A stretch of DNA of 64,000 nt from Hamadaea sp. GTDB taxonomy: Bacteria; Actinomycetota; Actinomycetes; Mycobacteriales; Micromonosporaceae. The stretch spans positions 16,462 through 80,461 of the forward strand of contig NZ_JABFVK010000061.1 in assembly GCF_013362815.1 (NCBI RefSeq), read 5' to 3'. Shown here piece by piece: positions 43,151 to 51,963 of this stretch (its first letter is position 1; each line of letters begins with the position of its first letter). The notes beneath the pieces were generated by a model. The model searched no databases. It saw only the letters and a list, made by a program, of their open reading frames with translations, and had not been told where the DNA came from. A program made the translations under genes and the position numbers.

Positions 43151-43226
43151 TGTTTAACCATGCCGTGTACGCGGGACGCATACAGGGATACCCACACCCA
43201 CTTCAGGAACAAGGAGTGTTGCCGCC

Positions 43227-43481
43227 ATGGACTGGCGCCACCGTGCGATCTGCCGCGACGAGGACCCCGAGCTGTTCTTCCCGATTGGGACGTCTGGCCC
43301 GGCGCTGCTCCAAGTTGAGCAGGCGAAGGCGGTCTGCCGGCGGTGTTCTGTGACCGACCAGTGCCTGCAGTGGGCAATGGAGTCGGGCCAGGACGCCGGC
43401 GTCTGGGGCGGGATGAGCGAAGAGGAGCGGCGCGCTCTGAAGCGCCGCGGTGGGCTGCGCGTACGCGCCAGCGCCCTCTGA
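43227..43481 (+). CDS. whiB1: WhiB1/WblE-like iron-sulfur regulator
   Basis: An 84-residue WhiB protein of the WhiB1/WblE size. Cys residues in AICRDED, VCRRC and TDQC ligate the [4Fe-4S] cluster; GVWGG and RALKRRGG give the turn and basic C-terminus. The family binds SigA and DNA and responds to nitric oxide. AAGGAG precedes the ATG. Confidence 0.92.
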   Translation: MDWRHRAICRDEDPELFFPIGTSGPALLQVEQAKAVCRRCSVTDQCLQWAMESGQDAGVWGGMSEEERRALKRRGGLRVRASAL

Positions 43482-43512
43482 GCGGAGCACCCGCCGAAAA
43501 CCGCGAACTGAC

Positions 43513-43538
43513 GACGCCCCGGGAATTCTCCCGGGGCG
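43513..43538. terminator. Terminator after whiB1
   Basis: Perfect 11-base arms ACGCCCCGGGA (43513-43523) and complement (43528-43538) with loop ATTC, 31 bases after the whiB stop, followed by TTC. Confidence 0.75.
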
Positions 43539-43564
43539 TTCGCCGTATCTGAGGACTGTGATGG

Positions 43565-43627
43565 CTGCAGATCACGGTTACGCATGCCTCACCGGGCGGC
43601 GGAAGCATGCATAACCGTGATCTGCAG
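43565..43627. repeat. Hairpin element, family C copy 1
   Basis: Arms 43565-43587 and 43605-43627, starting CTGCAGATCACGGTTA, match at 22 of 23 bases around a 17-base loop. It lies between convergent whiB1 and the DUF6104 gene and ends 4 bases before the latter's stop. Confidence 0.85.
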
Positions 43628-43631
43628 GGAA

Positions 43632-43811
43632 CTAGAGGTCGTCGTCCTCGTCGTAGCGCGCCAAGTAGGTTGCCAGGCGCTCGACGGCGGTCTCGAACTC
43701 CGGGTTGGCGTCCACGAAGTCCCGCAACCGCTCGGCGAGCCACTCGACGGCCACCGACTCGTCGCCGCGCCGTTCGACGAGTTCTTCGATGCCGCGGTCG
43801 GTGAAGTACAT
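43632..43811 (-). CDS. DUF6104 family small protein
   Basis: A 59-residue acidic protein ([18 protein letters not shown], ending YDEDDDL) of a family found in actinobacteria. Its ATG overlaps the kgd stop by one base, so it is translated with Kgd. Function unknown; a role linked to oxoglutarate metabolism is only inferred from coupling. Confidence 0.85.
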   Translation of the reverse strand: MYFTDRGIEELVERRGDESVAVEWLAERLRDFVDANPEFETAVERLATYLARYDEDDDL

Positions 43812-46800
43812 CAGGCCGCCTTCGGCAACGCCGCTTCCAGCAGCGCAGCCTGCTCGACGTCGTGCATCTTGGTGGAGCCCACCGCCGGGGCGGCCGCCGC
43901 CGGACGGGAGATCCGCCGCAGGCTCACGCCGTCGAGGTGCTCCAGCAGGTTCAGCGCGACGAACGACCAAGCACCCTGGTTGGCCGGCTCCTCCTGAACC
44001 CAGGCGAAGTCGACCGCGTTCGGGTACTTGGCGAGCTCCGCCTTGACCTCGTCGACGGGCAGCGGATAGAGCTGCTCCAGCCGGAGGATCGCAGTGTCGC
44101 TGACACCGCGCTCGGCCCGAGCCTGGACCAGGTCGTAGTAGACCTTTCCCGAGCAGAGCAGCACTCGCTTGACCGCCTCCGGCCGGATGTCGCCCGCCTC
44201 CCCGATCACCGGCTGGAACGTGCCGGAGGTGAAGTCGGCCACCTGCGAGATGCAGAGCTTGTTGCGCAGCAGCGACTTCGGGGTGAAGGCGACCAGCGGC
44301 TTCCGCTTGGGCGACAACGCCTGCCGGCGCAGCGCGTGGAAGTAGTTCGCCGGGGTCGAGGCGATGACGACCCGCATGTTGTCCTCGGCGCACAGCTGGA
44401 GGAACCGCTCCGGGCGGCCCGAGGTGTGGTCGGGACCCTGGCCCTCGTGGCCGTGCGGCAGGAGTAGCGCGACCGAGGACTTCTGGCCCCACTTCGCCTC
44501 GCCGGAGGAGATGAACTCGTCGATCACCGACTGGGCGCCGTTGACGAAGTCGCCGAACTGCGCCTCCCACATGACCAGCGCGTCCGGGTTCTCCACCGAG
44601 TAGCCGTACTCGAAGCCCATGGCCGCGTACTCCGAGAGCAGGGAGTCGTGGACGTAGAACTTCGCGTTGTCCTGCGCCACCCGGGTGACCGGCAGATAGT
44701 CCTCGCCACCGTGCGAGTCCACCACGGCGGCGTGCCGCTGGACGAAGGTGCCCCGGCGGGAGTCCTGACCGGCCAGGCGTACGGTGACGCCCTGGTTCAG
44801 CAGCGAGCCGAAGGCCAGGATCTCGCCGAAGGCCCAGTCGATGTCGCCGGCGACCGACATCTTCGACCGCCGCTCGAGCAGCTGCTGTACGCGCTTGTGC
44901 GGGACCAGCCCGTCAGGCAGGTTCGTGTGCGCCTCGCCGATCGCGGCGACGACCTCCGGGCTGATCGCGGTGGTCACCTGCGGCTCGGGCTGCACCTCGC
45001 GGGAGCGGCTCGTCCGGGCCGACGAGGTGGTCTGCGCGTCGCGGGTGGCCTTGAACACCGTCTCCAGCTGGTTCTGGTAGTCCCGCAGGGCCTCTTCGGC
45101 CTCCTCGACGGTGATGTCACCGCGACCGATGAGCTCCTCGGTGTAGAGCTTCCGGACCGAGCGCTTCGCGTCGATGATCTGGTACATCAGCGGGTTGGTC
45201 ATCGACGGGTCGTCACCCTCGTTGTGCCCGCGACGGCGGTAGCAGACGAGGTCGATGACGACGTCCTTGCGGAACGCCTCGCGATACTCGAAGGCGAGCC
45301 GGGCGACGCGGACGACCGCCTCCGGGTCGTCGCCGTTCACGTGGAAGATCGGCGCCTGGATCATCCGGGCGACATCGGTGCTGTAGAGCGACGACCGGCT
45401 GTACTCCGGAGCGGTGGTGAAGCCGACCTGGTTGTTCACGACGATGTGGACGGTGCCGCCGGTGCGGTAGCCCCGCAGCTGCGACAGGTTCAGCGTCTCC
45501 GCGACGACGCCCTGACCGGCGAACGCGGCGTCGCCGTGCACCAGGACCGGCAGCACGGTGAAGCCTTCGTTGCCCAGGTCGAGGCGGTCCTGCTTGGCCC
45601 GGACGATGCCCTCCAGGACCGGGTCGACCGTCTCCAGGTGCGACGGGTTGGCCGTCACCGAGACCGTGACCCCGTGCTGACCGTCGGGCGAGGTGAACTT
45701 CCCGGTCATACCCAGGTGGTACTTCACGTCGCCGGAGCCCTGCGTGGTCTTCGGGTCGATGAAGCCCTCGAACTCGTTGAAGATCTTCTCGTACGGCTTG
45801 CCGACGATGTTGGCGAGCACGTTCAGCCGGCCGCGGTGGGCCATGCCGATGACGACCTCGTCCAGGCCGCCCTCGGAGGACGCCTGCAAGACCTCGTCGA
45901 GCAGCGGGATCAGCGACTCGCCGCCCTCCAGCGAGAACCGCTTCTGACCGACGTACTTGGTGGCCAGGAAGGTTTCGAAGGCCTCGGCGGCGTTGAGCCG
46001 GTTGAGGACGTGCGCCTGCTCCTCCTTGGAGGGCTTGGTGTACTTGCGCTCGACCCGGGACGCGATCCAGTTGCGCTCCTCCGGGCTCTGGATGTGCATG
46101 TACTCCACCCCGGTACGCCGGCAGTAGGAGTCGCGCAGCACGCCCAGGATGTCGCGCAGCTTCATCTTGTCCTTGCCGGCGAAGCCGCCGACGGCGAACG
46201 TCCGGTCCAGGTCCCACAGGGTCAGGCCGTGCTCGCGGATGTCGAGGTCCGGGTGCCGGCGGATCTCGTACTCCAGCGGGTTCGTGTCGGCCATCAGGTG
46301 ACCGCGTACGCGGTATTCGCGGATGAGCTCGACGACGCGGGCGGCCTTGTCGATCTGTCCCTCGGAGGTGTGCGCGATGTCGCGGACCCACCGGACCGGC
46401 TCGTACGGGATGCGCAGCGAGGTGAAGATCTCGTCGTAGAACTCGTCGCCGATCAGCAGCTCGTGCATGACCTTGAGGAACTCGCCGGACTGCGCGCCCT
46501 GGATGATCCGGTGGTCATAGGTGCTGGTCAAGGTGATGATCTTGCTGACCGCCATCTCGGCGAGCTGGGCGTCGCTCATCCCGGCGAACGGCGCGGGGTA
46601 CTCCATCGCGCCGACGCCGATGATGGTGCCCTGCCCGGCCATCAGCCGCGGCTGCGAGTGCACGGTGCCGATGCCGCCCGGATTGGTCAGCGAGATCGTC
46701 GTGCCCGCGTAGTCGTCCATGGTCAGCTCGTTGCGGCGGGCCCGGCGCACGATGTCCTCATAGGCCTGCCAGAACTGCCGGAAGTCCAGTCGCTCGCACC

Positions 46801-47488
46801 CCTTGATGCTCGGCACGACCAGGTTGCGGGAGCCGTCCGGCTTCTGCAGGTCGATGGCGATGCCCAGGTTCACCTGCGGCGGCACGACCATCGTCGGCTT
46901 ACCGGCGGTCTCCGCGTACGAGTTGTTCATCTCGGGGTGCTTGGCCAGCGCCTTGATCAACGCGTACCCGATGAGGTGCGTGAACGAGACCTTGCCGCCG
47001 CGCCCGCGCGCGAGGTGGTTGTTGATGACGATGCGGTTGTCCGCGAGAAGCTTGGCCGGCACCGCGCGCACGCTGGTCGCGGTCGGCACGGTCAGCGACT
47101 GGTCCATGTTCTGGACGATCTTCGCGGCCACGCCCCGCAGCGGGACGACGGTGGCTTCCTTCTTCTCCGGTACGCCTTGTGCCTGCACGGGAGCGGGCGC
47201 TGCCGGCTTCGCCGCGGGAGCGGGGCTGGCCGCCTTCGGCGCTGCCGGAGCGGGCGTGGCGGCGGGCTTGGCCGGAGCGGGAGCCTGAGCCGGCGTGGCC
47301 TTCGGCGCGGCCGGAGCCGGCGCGGCAGCGGCCGTGGCACCGGGCTTGTAGTCGGCGAAGAAGTCGTGCCACGCGGGATCCACGCTCGCCGGATCGGTCA
47401 GATACCGCTGGTACATGTCTTCGACGATCCACTCGTTGGGACCGAAGTCGGCCAGTGGGTTTTCCTGCGAGCTGTGTTGCGTCGACAC
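43811..47488 (-). CDS. kgd: Multifunctional 2-oxoglutarate dehydrogenase/decarboxylase
   Basis: A 1225-residue actinobacterial SucA/Kgd fusion. The N-terminal segment ([13 protein letters not shown]) leads to a 75-residue Ala/Pro linker in place of lipoyl domains, an E2-type succinyltransferase domain (about 120-350, with [11 protein letters not shown]) and the thiamine-diphosphate E1 domain ([26 protein letters not shown]-type C-terminus). It feeds succinyl-CoA into the TCA cycle with shared E2/E3. GarA-type control is known in the family. Confidence 0.96.
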   Translation of the reverse strand: MSTQHSSQENPLADFGPNEWIVEDMYQRYLTDPASVDPAWHDFFADYKPGATAAAAPAPAAPKATPAQAPAPAKPAATPAPAAPKAASPAPAAKPAAPAPVQAQGVPEKKEATVVPLRGVAAKIVQNMDQSLTVPTATSVRAVPAKLLADNRIVINNHLARGRGGKVSFTHLIGYALIKALAKHPEMNNSYAETAGKPTMVVPPQVNLGIAIDLQKPDGSRNLVVPSIKGCERLDFRQFWQAYEDIVRRARRNELTMDDYAGTTISLTNPGGIGTVHSQPRLMAGQGTIIGVGAMEYPAPFAGMSDAQLAEMAVSKIITLTSTYDHRIIQGAQSGEFLKVMHELLIGDEFYDEIFTSLRIPYEPVRWVRDIAHTSEGQIDKAARVVELIREYRVRGHLMADTNPLEYEIRRHPDLDIREHGLTLWDLDRTFAVGGFAGKDKMKLRDILGVLRDSYCRRTGVEYMHIQSPEERNWIASRVERKYTKPSKEEQAHVLNRLNAAEAFETFLATKYVGQKRFSLEGGESLIPLLDEVLQASSEGGLDEVVIGMAHRGRLNVLANIVGKPYEKIFNEFEGFIDPKTTQGSGDVKYHLGMTGKFTSPDGQHGVTVSVTANPSHLETVDPVLEGIVRAKQDRLDLGNEGFTVLPVLVHGDAAFAGQGVVAETLNLSQLRGYRTGGTVHIVVNNQVGFTTAPEYSRSSLYSTDVARMIQAPIFHVNGDDPEAVVRVARLAFEYREAFRKDVVIDLVCYRRRGHNEGDDPSMTNPLMYQIIDAKRSVRKLYTEELIGRGDITVEEAEEALRDYQNQLETVFKATRDAQTTSSARTSRSREVQPEPQVTTAISPEVVAAIGEAHTNLPDGLVPHKRVQQLLERRSKMSVAGDIDWAFGEILAFGSLLNQGVTVRLAGQDSRRGTFVQRHAAVVDSHGGEDYLPVTRVAQDNAKFYVHDSLLSEYAAMGFEYGYSVENPDALVMWEAQFGDFVNGAQSVIDEFISSGEAKWGQKSSVALLLPHGHEGQGPDHTSGRPERFLQLCAEDNMRVVIASTPANYFHALRRQALSPKRKPLVAFTPKSLLRNKLCISQVADFTSGTFQPVIGEAGDIRPEAVKRVLLCSGKVYYDLVQARAERGVSDTAILRLEQLYPLPVDEVKAELAKYPNAVDFAWVQEEPANQGAWSFVALNLLEHLDGVSLRRISRPAAAAPAVGSTKMHDVEQAALLEAALPKAA

Positions 47489-47598
47489 GGTCGCTCTCGC
47501 CCTCTTCCACGCGGGTTGGTAGGGAAATCAGAAGTCGGTCTACAAGGCTACGCGCTGCCCTAGCGGACGTTCACCCGGAGGTCAACGGGTGTCGCGGT

Positions 47599-48234
47599 TC
47601 ACACCGTGATCCACGTCGCCGACGCCGCCGCGAGGAGCCGGCGGTCCGGCCCGAACAGCCCCGTACGCACGAAGCCCTTCCGCCCCTCGACGCCGGTGCA
47701 CTCGCCGACGATCACGCAGTCGTCGCCCGGATTCGGCAGCGCGTCGATCGCGACGGTGATCCGGCCGAGCACGTACGGGCGGCCCGGGGCGATGATCGCC
47801 CAGCCGCCGGGGCAGTCCAAAGCGGCCCAGACCGTCTCTCTTCCGGCCTGGTCCGGGATTGTCCAGTTCGCCGCCGTACGCCCATCGGGCAGCCGGCCCG
47901 GGAAGATCCGCAATCCGTCCGATTTCGCGGGTCCACAGACATAGCAAGTCGGAAAGGGATGATCGGTGAATCCGGCGTACGCAGCGGCTTCGGTGGGATC
48001 GCCCCAATCCGGCGCGGTGGGCTGCACCGGCTCGGCTTGGATCGTCGCGATCAGGCGGTCGCCGTCCAGCAGCTCGCCGCCCGGTGTGATGGTGAGAGGC
48101 GTCTCCAGCGGCGGCGGTTGCCGGAGCGTGACCGTCATCGGCCCGCCCGCTCCTGCCTCGGTGGCGAACAGTCCGGCGGTGTAGCCGCCGTTGCCCGAGG
48201 TGGGCGGGCCGTTGAAGCGCGCTGCGACGATCAC
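47599..48234 (-). CDS. Uncharacterised hotdog-like protein
   Basis: About 211 residues, without signal peptide or membrane span. The N-terminus ARFNGPPTSGNGGYTAG resembles actinobacterial hotdog-like hypothetical proteins; CYVCG in the middle could bind a metal. GTG 48234 is preferred because it puts the conserved ARFNGPP near the N-terminus; GTG 48252 is an alternative. Thioesterase-like activity is only a guess. Confidence 0.65.
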   Translation of the reverse strand: MIVAARFNGPPTSGNGGYTAGLFATEAGAGGPMTVTLRQPPPLETPLTITPGGELLDGDRLIATIQAEPVQPTAPDWGDPTEAAAYAGFTDHPFPTCYVCGPAKSDGLRIFPGRLPDGRTAANWTIPDQAGRETVWAALDCPGGWAIIAPGRPYVLGRITVAIDALPNPGDDCVIVGECTGVEGRKGFVRTGLFGPDRRLLAAASATWITV

Positions 48235-48265
48235 CGTCTGAGCCTGCCACACCCGCGCCCGCGCC

Positions 48266-48338
48266 TTTCGCTGCAGATCACGGAAATGCATGTGATCCGG
48301 GCGGTCGGATGCATGGATATCCGTGATCCGCAGCGAAA
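48266..48338. repeat. Hairpin element, family C copy 2
   Basis: TTTCGCTGCAGATCACGG (48266-48283) pairs at 17 of 18 bases with 48321-48338; further TGCAT/ATGCA pairing lies inside. It shares GCTGCAGATCACGG with the copy at 43565. It is unusual in lying between divergent genes, so it is not simply a terminator there. Confidence 0.75.
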
Positions 48339-48438
48339 ACGGCGGGCCGAGGCATGAGCGGACAGCGTTCATCCGGATGTCACGCGGCTGGCGGAACATC
48401 GACACGTCTGCGCAGTTCCGGGCCCTTACACAGGGCGT

Positions 48439-49167
48439 ATGACACAGATCCTCACCGTTGCGCCGACCGGATACTCGGCGCTCATCGCGACTGACGCCGC
48501 CACCGTCGAGGCCGCGCAGCGGTTGCGGTACCGGGTGTTCGCCGAGGAGTGCGGTGCGACCCTCCATTCCACGACGCCGGGACTCGACGTCGACGAGTTC
48601 GACGCGTACTGCGATCACCTCGTGGTGCGGCACGACCGAAGCGGCGAGGTGGTCGGCACCTATCGGCTGCTTCCGCCGCAGCGCGCGGTCTGGCTGGGCC
48701 GCCGCTACAGCGAGACCGAGTTCGACATGAGCCGGCTGATCGTCCTGCGGGATCGTCTGGTCGAGGCGGGGCGGTCGTGCGTCGATCCACAGCACCGGAC
48801 CGGTGCCGTGATCAACCTGATGTGGGCGGGGATCGCCCGCTATCTCACCGCCAACAACTACTCCTGGCTGGGCGGATGCGCCTCGGTCCCGATCGCTGAC
48901 GCGCCCGCCGTCCGCGAGGCCGTGCAGAAGCATCTGTCGCCGCCGCAGCTGCGCGTCGAGCCGCGCGTACCGGTTCCGGCGACGGAGTCTCCGCTCGGCC
49001 GTGCGAACATTCCGCCCCTGCTCCGCGGCTATCTCCGGCTGGGCGCGTGGGTGTGCGGCGAGCCCGCGTACGACCCGGACTTCCAGGTCGCCGACTTCTA
49101 CGTCCTGCTCAGCCTCGACCGCGTGGACCCGCGGTATCTCAAGCACTTCCTCGGCGGTGCGTCATGA
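48439..49167 (+). CDS. olsB: OlsB-like N-acyltransferase (ornithine lipid synthesis)
   Basis: A 242-residue GNAT-fold acyltransferase of the OlsB / Acetyltransf_5 type: RLRYRVFAEE near residue 30, EFDAYCDHLVV, and GTYRLL. OlsB attaches a 3-hydroxyacyl chain to the alpha-amino group of ornithine. The stop overlaps an OlsA-like acyltransferase, which supports the assignment. Ornithine lipids or a related amino-acid lipid would be the product. Confidence 0.82.
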   Translation: MTQILTVAPTGYSALIATDAATVEAAQRLRYRVFAEECGATLHSTTPGLDVDEFDAYCDHLVVRHDRSGEVVGTYRLLPPQRAVWLGRRYSETEFDMSRLIVLRDRLVEAGRSCVDPQHRTGAVINLMWAGIARYLTANNYSWLGGCASVPIADAPAVREAVQKHLSPPQLRVEPRVPVPATESPLGRANIPPLLRGYLRLGAWVCGEPAYDPDFQVADFYVLLSLDRVDPRYLKHFLGGAS

Positions 49168-49979
49168 GCTTCTGGCGTCCGGAGGCCGGCTGCGGGCCGC
49201 ATTGCCTGCCCGGGGACACCCCTCAGGTGGGCTTCCTGCGCTACGTCGCGCGCCTGGTGGGCGCGGCCGCCGTCCTGGCTTTCGCCGCGGTGGCCCCGGC
49301 CCGGCCCGCGACGGTCCAGGCGGTGGCCCGGGCGCTGCTCCGGGTGCTCGGTCTCGATCTACGGGTACGCGGAAAGCACCGCCCCGGTCTGCTGGTCGCG
49401 AACCATGTGTCCTGGGTGGACATAGTCGTCCTGATGGCGGTGACCGGCGGGGTACGCCTGGTGGCCAAGAAAGAGGTCGGCGAGTGGCCGGTCATCGGGC
49501 GGCTGGCCCGGCGGCAGCACGCCGTCTTCGTGGATCGAGCCCGTCCCCGGCAGTTGCCGGCGGCAGTCGCCGAAGCGGCGGCCGGTCTGCGGGCGGGCGC
49601 GACTGTCGCGGTGTTCCCGGAGGCCACCACGACCTGTGGTGCCTGCCCGGTGCCGATGCGCCCGGCGTTCTTCCAGGCGGCGATCGACGCCGGAGTCCCG
49701 GTGACCCCGCTGACCTTGACGTTCTCCGTCGCGGGGGAGCGCAGTGCCGCAGCGGCCTTCGTCGGCGACGAAACCCTGATCGCCTCGGTACGCCGCCTCG
49801 CCCGCGCGAAGGGTCTGACGCTCACTGTTTCGGCAGCTGCGCCCCTGTTCCCGGAACCGGGGGCAGACCGCCGCGTACTGGCCCGAGCCGCGTCGGCGAC
49901 CGTCGCCGCGACGCCGATCTTCACCCGCCTTCGCCGCCCCACTCCTGCGGCCCTCCCCACCCCCGCCCTGTCCCGTTGA
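49164..49979 (+). CDS. olsA: OlsA-like O-acyltransferase
   Basis: A 271-residue PlsC-family enzyme with a hydrophobic anchor (about 27-45), the catalytic NHVSWVD (His81, Asp86) and acyl-acceptor motif VFPEATTT. Next to OlsB it should add the second acyl chain to lyso-ornithine lipid. The ATG overlaps the olsB stop. Its TGA stop (49977-49979) lies inside hairpin element A2. Confidence 0.82.
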   Translation: MSFWRPEAGCGPHCLPGDTPQVGFLRYVARLVGAAAVLAFAAVAPARPATVQAVARALLRVLGLDLRVRGKHRPGLLVANHVSWVDIVVLMAVTGGVRLVAKKEVGEWPVIGRLARRQHAVFVDRARPRQLPAAVAEAAAGLRAGATVAVFPEATTTCGACPVPMRPAFFQAAIDAGVPVTPLTLTFSVAGERSAAAAFVGDETLIASVRRLARAKGLTLTVSAAAPLFPEPGADRRVLARAASATVAATPIFTRLRRPTPAALPTPALSR

Positions 49980-50036
49980 TCATGAACCTAAGGTTCCCCT
50001 TTACGGCGCGTCCCCGTCCCGAACATCATGATCAAC
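49975..50036. repeat. Hairpin element, family A copy 2
   Basis: Perfect 11-base arms GTTGATCATGA (49975-49985) and complement (50026-50036); GAACCTAAGGTTC follows the left arm. The olsA stop codon is the TGA of GTTGATC. Confidence 0.85.
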
Positions 50037-50177
50037 TCCGAAGCGGACGCGCGGCGTAATCCAGTACCACTGACCACCGGCACTTGCCTGTTCTCCGCCG
50101 ATGGAGGTCACCCAAGCTGGCCGCCAGTCACTCCGGGACGGTCCGCCTCGCCGAGATCGTCGGCTCGTTGTGGTCGG

Positions 50178-50263
50178 CCCCGCCCCCAAGATCGTCGGCT
50201 TCCGACGATCAGTGCACTAAGACGCCCATGATTGTCGGAAGCCGACGATCTTGGAGGGCGGGG
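50178..50263. repeat. Hairpin element, family E
   Basis: Arms of about 34 bases (50178-50211 and 50229-50263), core CAAGATCGTCGGCTTCCGAC, pair with one mismatch and one bulge. GATCGTCGG itself recurs within each arm in inverted form. Confidence 0.85.
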
Positions 50264-50270
50264 TGGTGCT

Positions 50271-50336
50271 GCGTTGATCACGGCCGCGGGGGCGGTGACG
50301 CGCCGCAAAAGGGAACCTTAGGTTCATGATCAACGC
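50271..50336. repeat. Hairpin element, family A copy 3
   Basis: Perfect 10-base arms GCGTTGATCA (50271-50280) and complement (50327-50336). Its right side, GGGAACCTTAGGTTCATGAT, is the reverse complement of the start of A2, so the two are inverted copies about 300 bases apart. Confidence 0.85.
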
Positions 50337-50366
50337 GAGGGGGTCAACGCGAGGGGGTCAACGCGG
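50331..50366 (+). repeat. 14-bp tandem repeat
   Basis: CAACGCGAGGGGGT twice exactly (50331-50344, 50345-50358), then CAACGCGG. Confidence 0.85.
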
Positions 50367-50370
50367 AGAG

Positions 50371-50386
50371 TCGCGATATATCGCGA
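50371..50386. promoter_or_regulatory. Candidate PadR operator
   Basis: TCGCGATATATCGCGA is a perfect 16-base palindrome, A+T-rich at its centre, 115 bases before the DUF4097-PadR operon. PadR proteins often bind such sites in their own promoters; assignment is by position. Confidence 0.55.
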
Positions 50387-50402
50387 GTTGCGATAGGGTG
50401 GC

Positions 50403-50460
50403 CCGAGCGGGCCGGTGGGGTGAGGCCGAGCGGGCCGGTGGGGCGAGCCCGAGCGGTCCG
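50403..50460 (+). repeat. 23-bp tandem repeat
   Basis: CCGAGCGGGCCGGTGGGG plus five bases repeats at 50403-50425 and 50426-50448, with a third partial unit CCGAGCGG. It lies in the leader before the DUF4097 gene. Confidence 0.8.
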
Positions 50461-50500
50461 CAGGCGGGTAGGGCCAAGACCCAGGGTGGAGGGAGCGACG

Positions 50501-51289
50501 GTGGCGCAGTGGACGGTGCAGGATCCGCAACGGATCGAGCTGGACGGCGAGGTCGATCGGATTGACGTCAGCCTCGTCACGGGGAAGATCAGCATCGTCG
50601 GCGTACCGGGCGCGGCTCGCCTGGAGATCAAGTCCACTGGGAAAAAGCCGGTGAACGTCGAGCACGATTCCGGCCGGCTCAAGATCCACCACGAGGCCCG
50701 CAAGCATTGGCCGGTCTACTGGTGGCTGTTCCATCGCCGGTACTACTGCGAGATCACGGTGGCCGTACCGCCGGAGGCGATCGCCTCGGTGACCGTGGTG
50801 TCGGGCCGGGTGTCCGTCGCCGGGCTGCGTACCACCACTGACGTCGACGTGACGTCCGGCCGGGTGAGCCTGCTCGGCCTCGCCGGGCGTACGCGGGCGA
50901 AGTTGGTCTCCGGTCCGGTGGAGGCGCTCGGCGTCGCCGGTGAACTCGTCATGGAGACGGTGTCCGGCTCGCTCACCGTCGCGCAGTCGGGGGCCGATCG
51001 CGTACAGGCGACGACGACGTCCGGCTCGATCACCTGCGATCTCGACTCGACCACCCCCGCCGATGTGCGGCTGAACACGACGTCGGGGTCGATCACGATC
51101 CGCATCCCGGCCGAGGCCGATCTCGACGTACGCCTCGATACGACGGCGGGTTCGATCACGACGGTGTTCCCGCTGGACCGTCAGGGCGTCCACTGGTCGG
51201 GCAGTGCGCACGGCCGGCTCGGCAACGGCAGTGGCAGACTGAGCGCGACGACGACCAGCGGCAGCATCGCCCTGCTCGCGGGGGAGTGA
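50501..51289 (+). CDS. DUF4097 family beta-repeat protein
   Basis: A 262-residue protein. From about residue 100 it is a right-handed beta-repeat with TTSGSI recurring four or more times about every 20 residues, typical of DUF4097/adhesin-like proteins. No signal peptide is visible. GTG at 50501 follows GGAGGGAG. It lies directly before padR, a common pairing, and is probably repressed by that PadR. Role unknown. Confidence 0.85.
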   Translation: MAQWTVQDPQRIELDGEVDRIDVSLVTGKISIVGVPGAARLEIKSTGKKPVNVEHDSGRLKIHHEARKHWPVYWWLFHRRYYCEITVAVPPEAIASVTVVSGRVSVAGLRTTTDVDVTSGRVSLLGLAGRTRAKLVSGPVEALGVAGELVMETVSGSLTVAQSGADRVQATTTSGSITCDLDSTTPADVRLNTTSGSITIRIPAEADLDVRLDTTAGSITTVFPLDRQGVHWSGSAHGRLGNGSGRLSATTTSGSIALLAGE

Positions 51290-51292
51290 GCA

Positions 51293-51877
51293 ATGCCGCC
51301 GATCTTTTCCCACGGCCGCCTCCGGCTGTACCTGCTCAAGCTGCTCGAGGACGGGCCGAAGCACGGCTACGAACTGATGCGGCTGCTGCAGGAACGGTTC
51401 CAGGGCCTCTATGCCCCCAGCGCCGGGTCGATCTATCCCCGGCTGGCGAAGCTGGAGGAAGAAGGACTGGTCAGCCGAGTCGCCGAAGGCAACCGGATGG
51501 CGTACACGCTGACCGGGTCCGGCCGGGCCGAACTGGAGCAGCGGGCGGACGAGATCGCCGCTATCGATCGGGAGATCCAGTCGTCGGTGGCCGATCTGTC
51601 CGGGCTCGCCGACCAGATCCAGGCACAGATCTCCGGTGGTCTCTCAGACATCCGGCGGCAGCTGCGCGAACAGACCCGGCAGATGAAGTCGGGCGTACGC
51701 GTGACGCCGAAGAAGGAGTCGTCGCCGGAGAACGAGGCGCTGCTCCGGAAGCTGGAGGAGTTCACGGCCGAGGCGCGTACGCTCATCGCCCGGGCGCGGC
51801 CGGGAGCGGCACCCGCGAAGGCGGTGGCCGCCACCCTCGATGCGACCCTGCGTACCCTTCGTGAGCTGCTGAGATAG
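51293..51877 (+). CDS. PadR-family transcriptional regulator
   Basis: A 194-residue regulator: winged helix (LYLLKLLEDGPKHGYELM, SIYPRLAKLEEEGLV, about 8-75) and a long coiled-coil C-terminal domain. It begins 3 bases after the DUF4097 stop. A palindrome at 50371-50386 is its likely site. Confidence 0.92.
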   Translation: MPPIFSHGRLRLYLLKLLEDGPKHGYELMRLLQERFQGLYAPSAGSIYPRLAKLEEEGLVSRVAEGNRMAYTLTGSGRAELEQRADEIAAIDREIQSSVADLSGLADQIQAQISGGLSDIRRQLREQTRQMKSGVRVTPKKESSPENEALLRKLEEFTAEARTLIARARPGAAPAKAVAATLDATLRTLRELLR

Positions 51878-51892
51878 CAGCGCACAGCCGGT

Positions 51893-51919
51893 TCTCAGAT
51901 TCTTACAGATTCCTCTCAG
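51893..51919 (+). promoter_or_regulatory. Triple direct repeat before the OmpR-type regulator (MprA-box-like)
   Basis: TCTCAGATTC, TTACAGATTC and TCTCAG repeat with CAG steps of 10 and 11 bases, one helical turn, as for OmpR-family sites. TCTCAG repeats resemble MprA boxes of mycobacteria, suggesting autoregulation. Confidence 0.55.
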
Positions 51920-51963
51920 CCAAAGCGCAGCCACCGCGCAGTGTCGCTGGGTTGAATGGAGTC

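Larger units (their letters stand above)
42851..43226. other. 376-base intergenic region before the WhiB1-like gene
   Basis: No gene is seen. In order it holds a small CGGTCG/CGACCG hairpin (42860-42874), a U-tailed terminator (42999-43032), a promoter overlapped by a CRP-like site (43046-43078), a 19-base perfect palindrome (43132-43150), and AAGGAG before the whiB ATG. A small RNA cannot be excluded. Confidence 0.7.
49980..50500. other. 521-base repeat-dense intergenic region
   Basis: No gene is seen. It contains, in order, hairpin A2, hairpin E, hairpin A3 in opposite orientation to A2, a 14-base tandem repeat, a 16-base palindrome, a 23-base tandem repeat, and the GGAGGGAG ribosome site of the DUF4097 gene. 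Confidence 0.8.

Noticed and set aside
49975..50366. A CRISPR array
   Set aside because: Repeats are palindromic, of different families and not regularly spaced by unique spacers.
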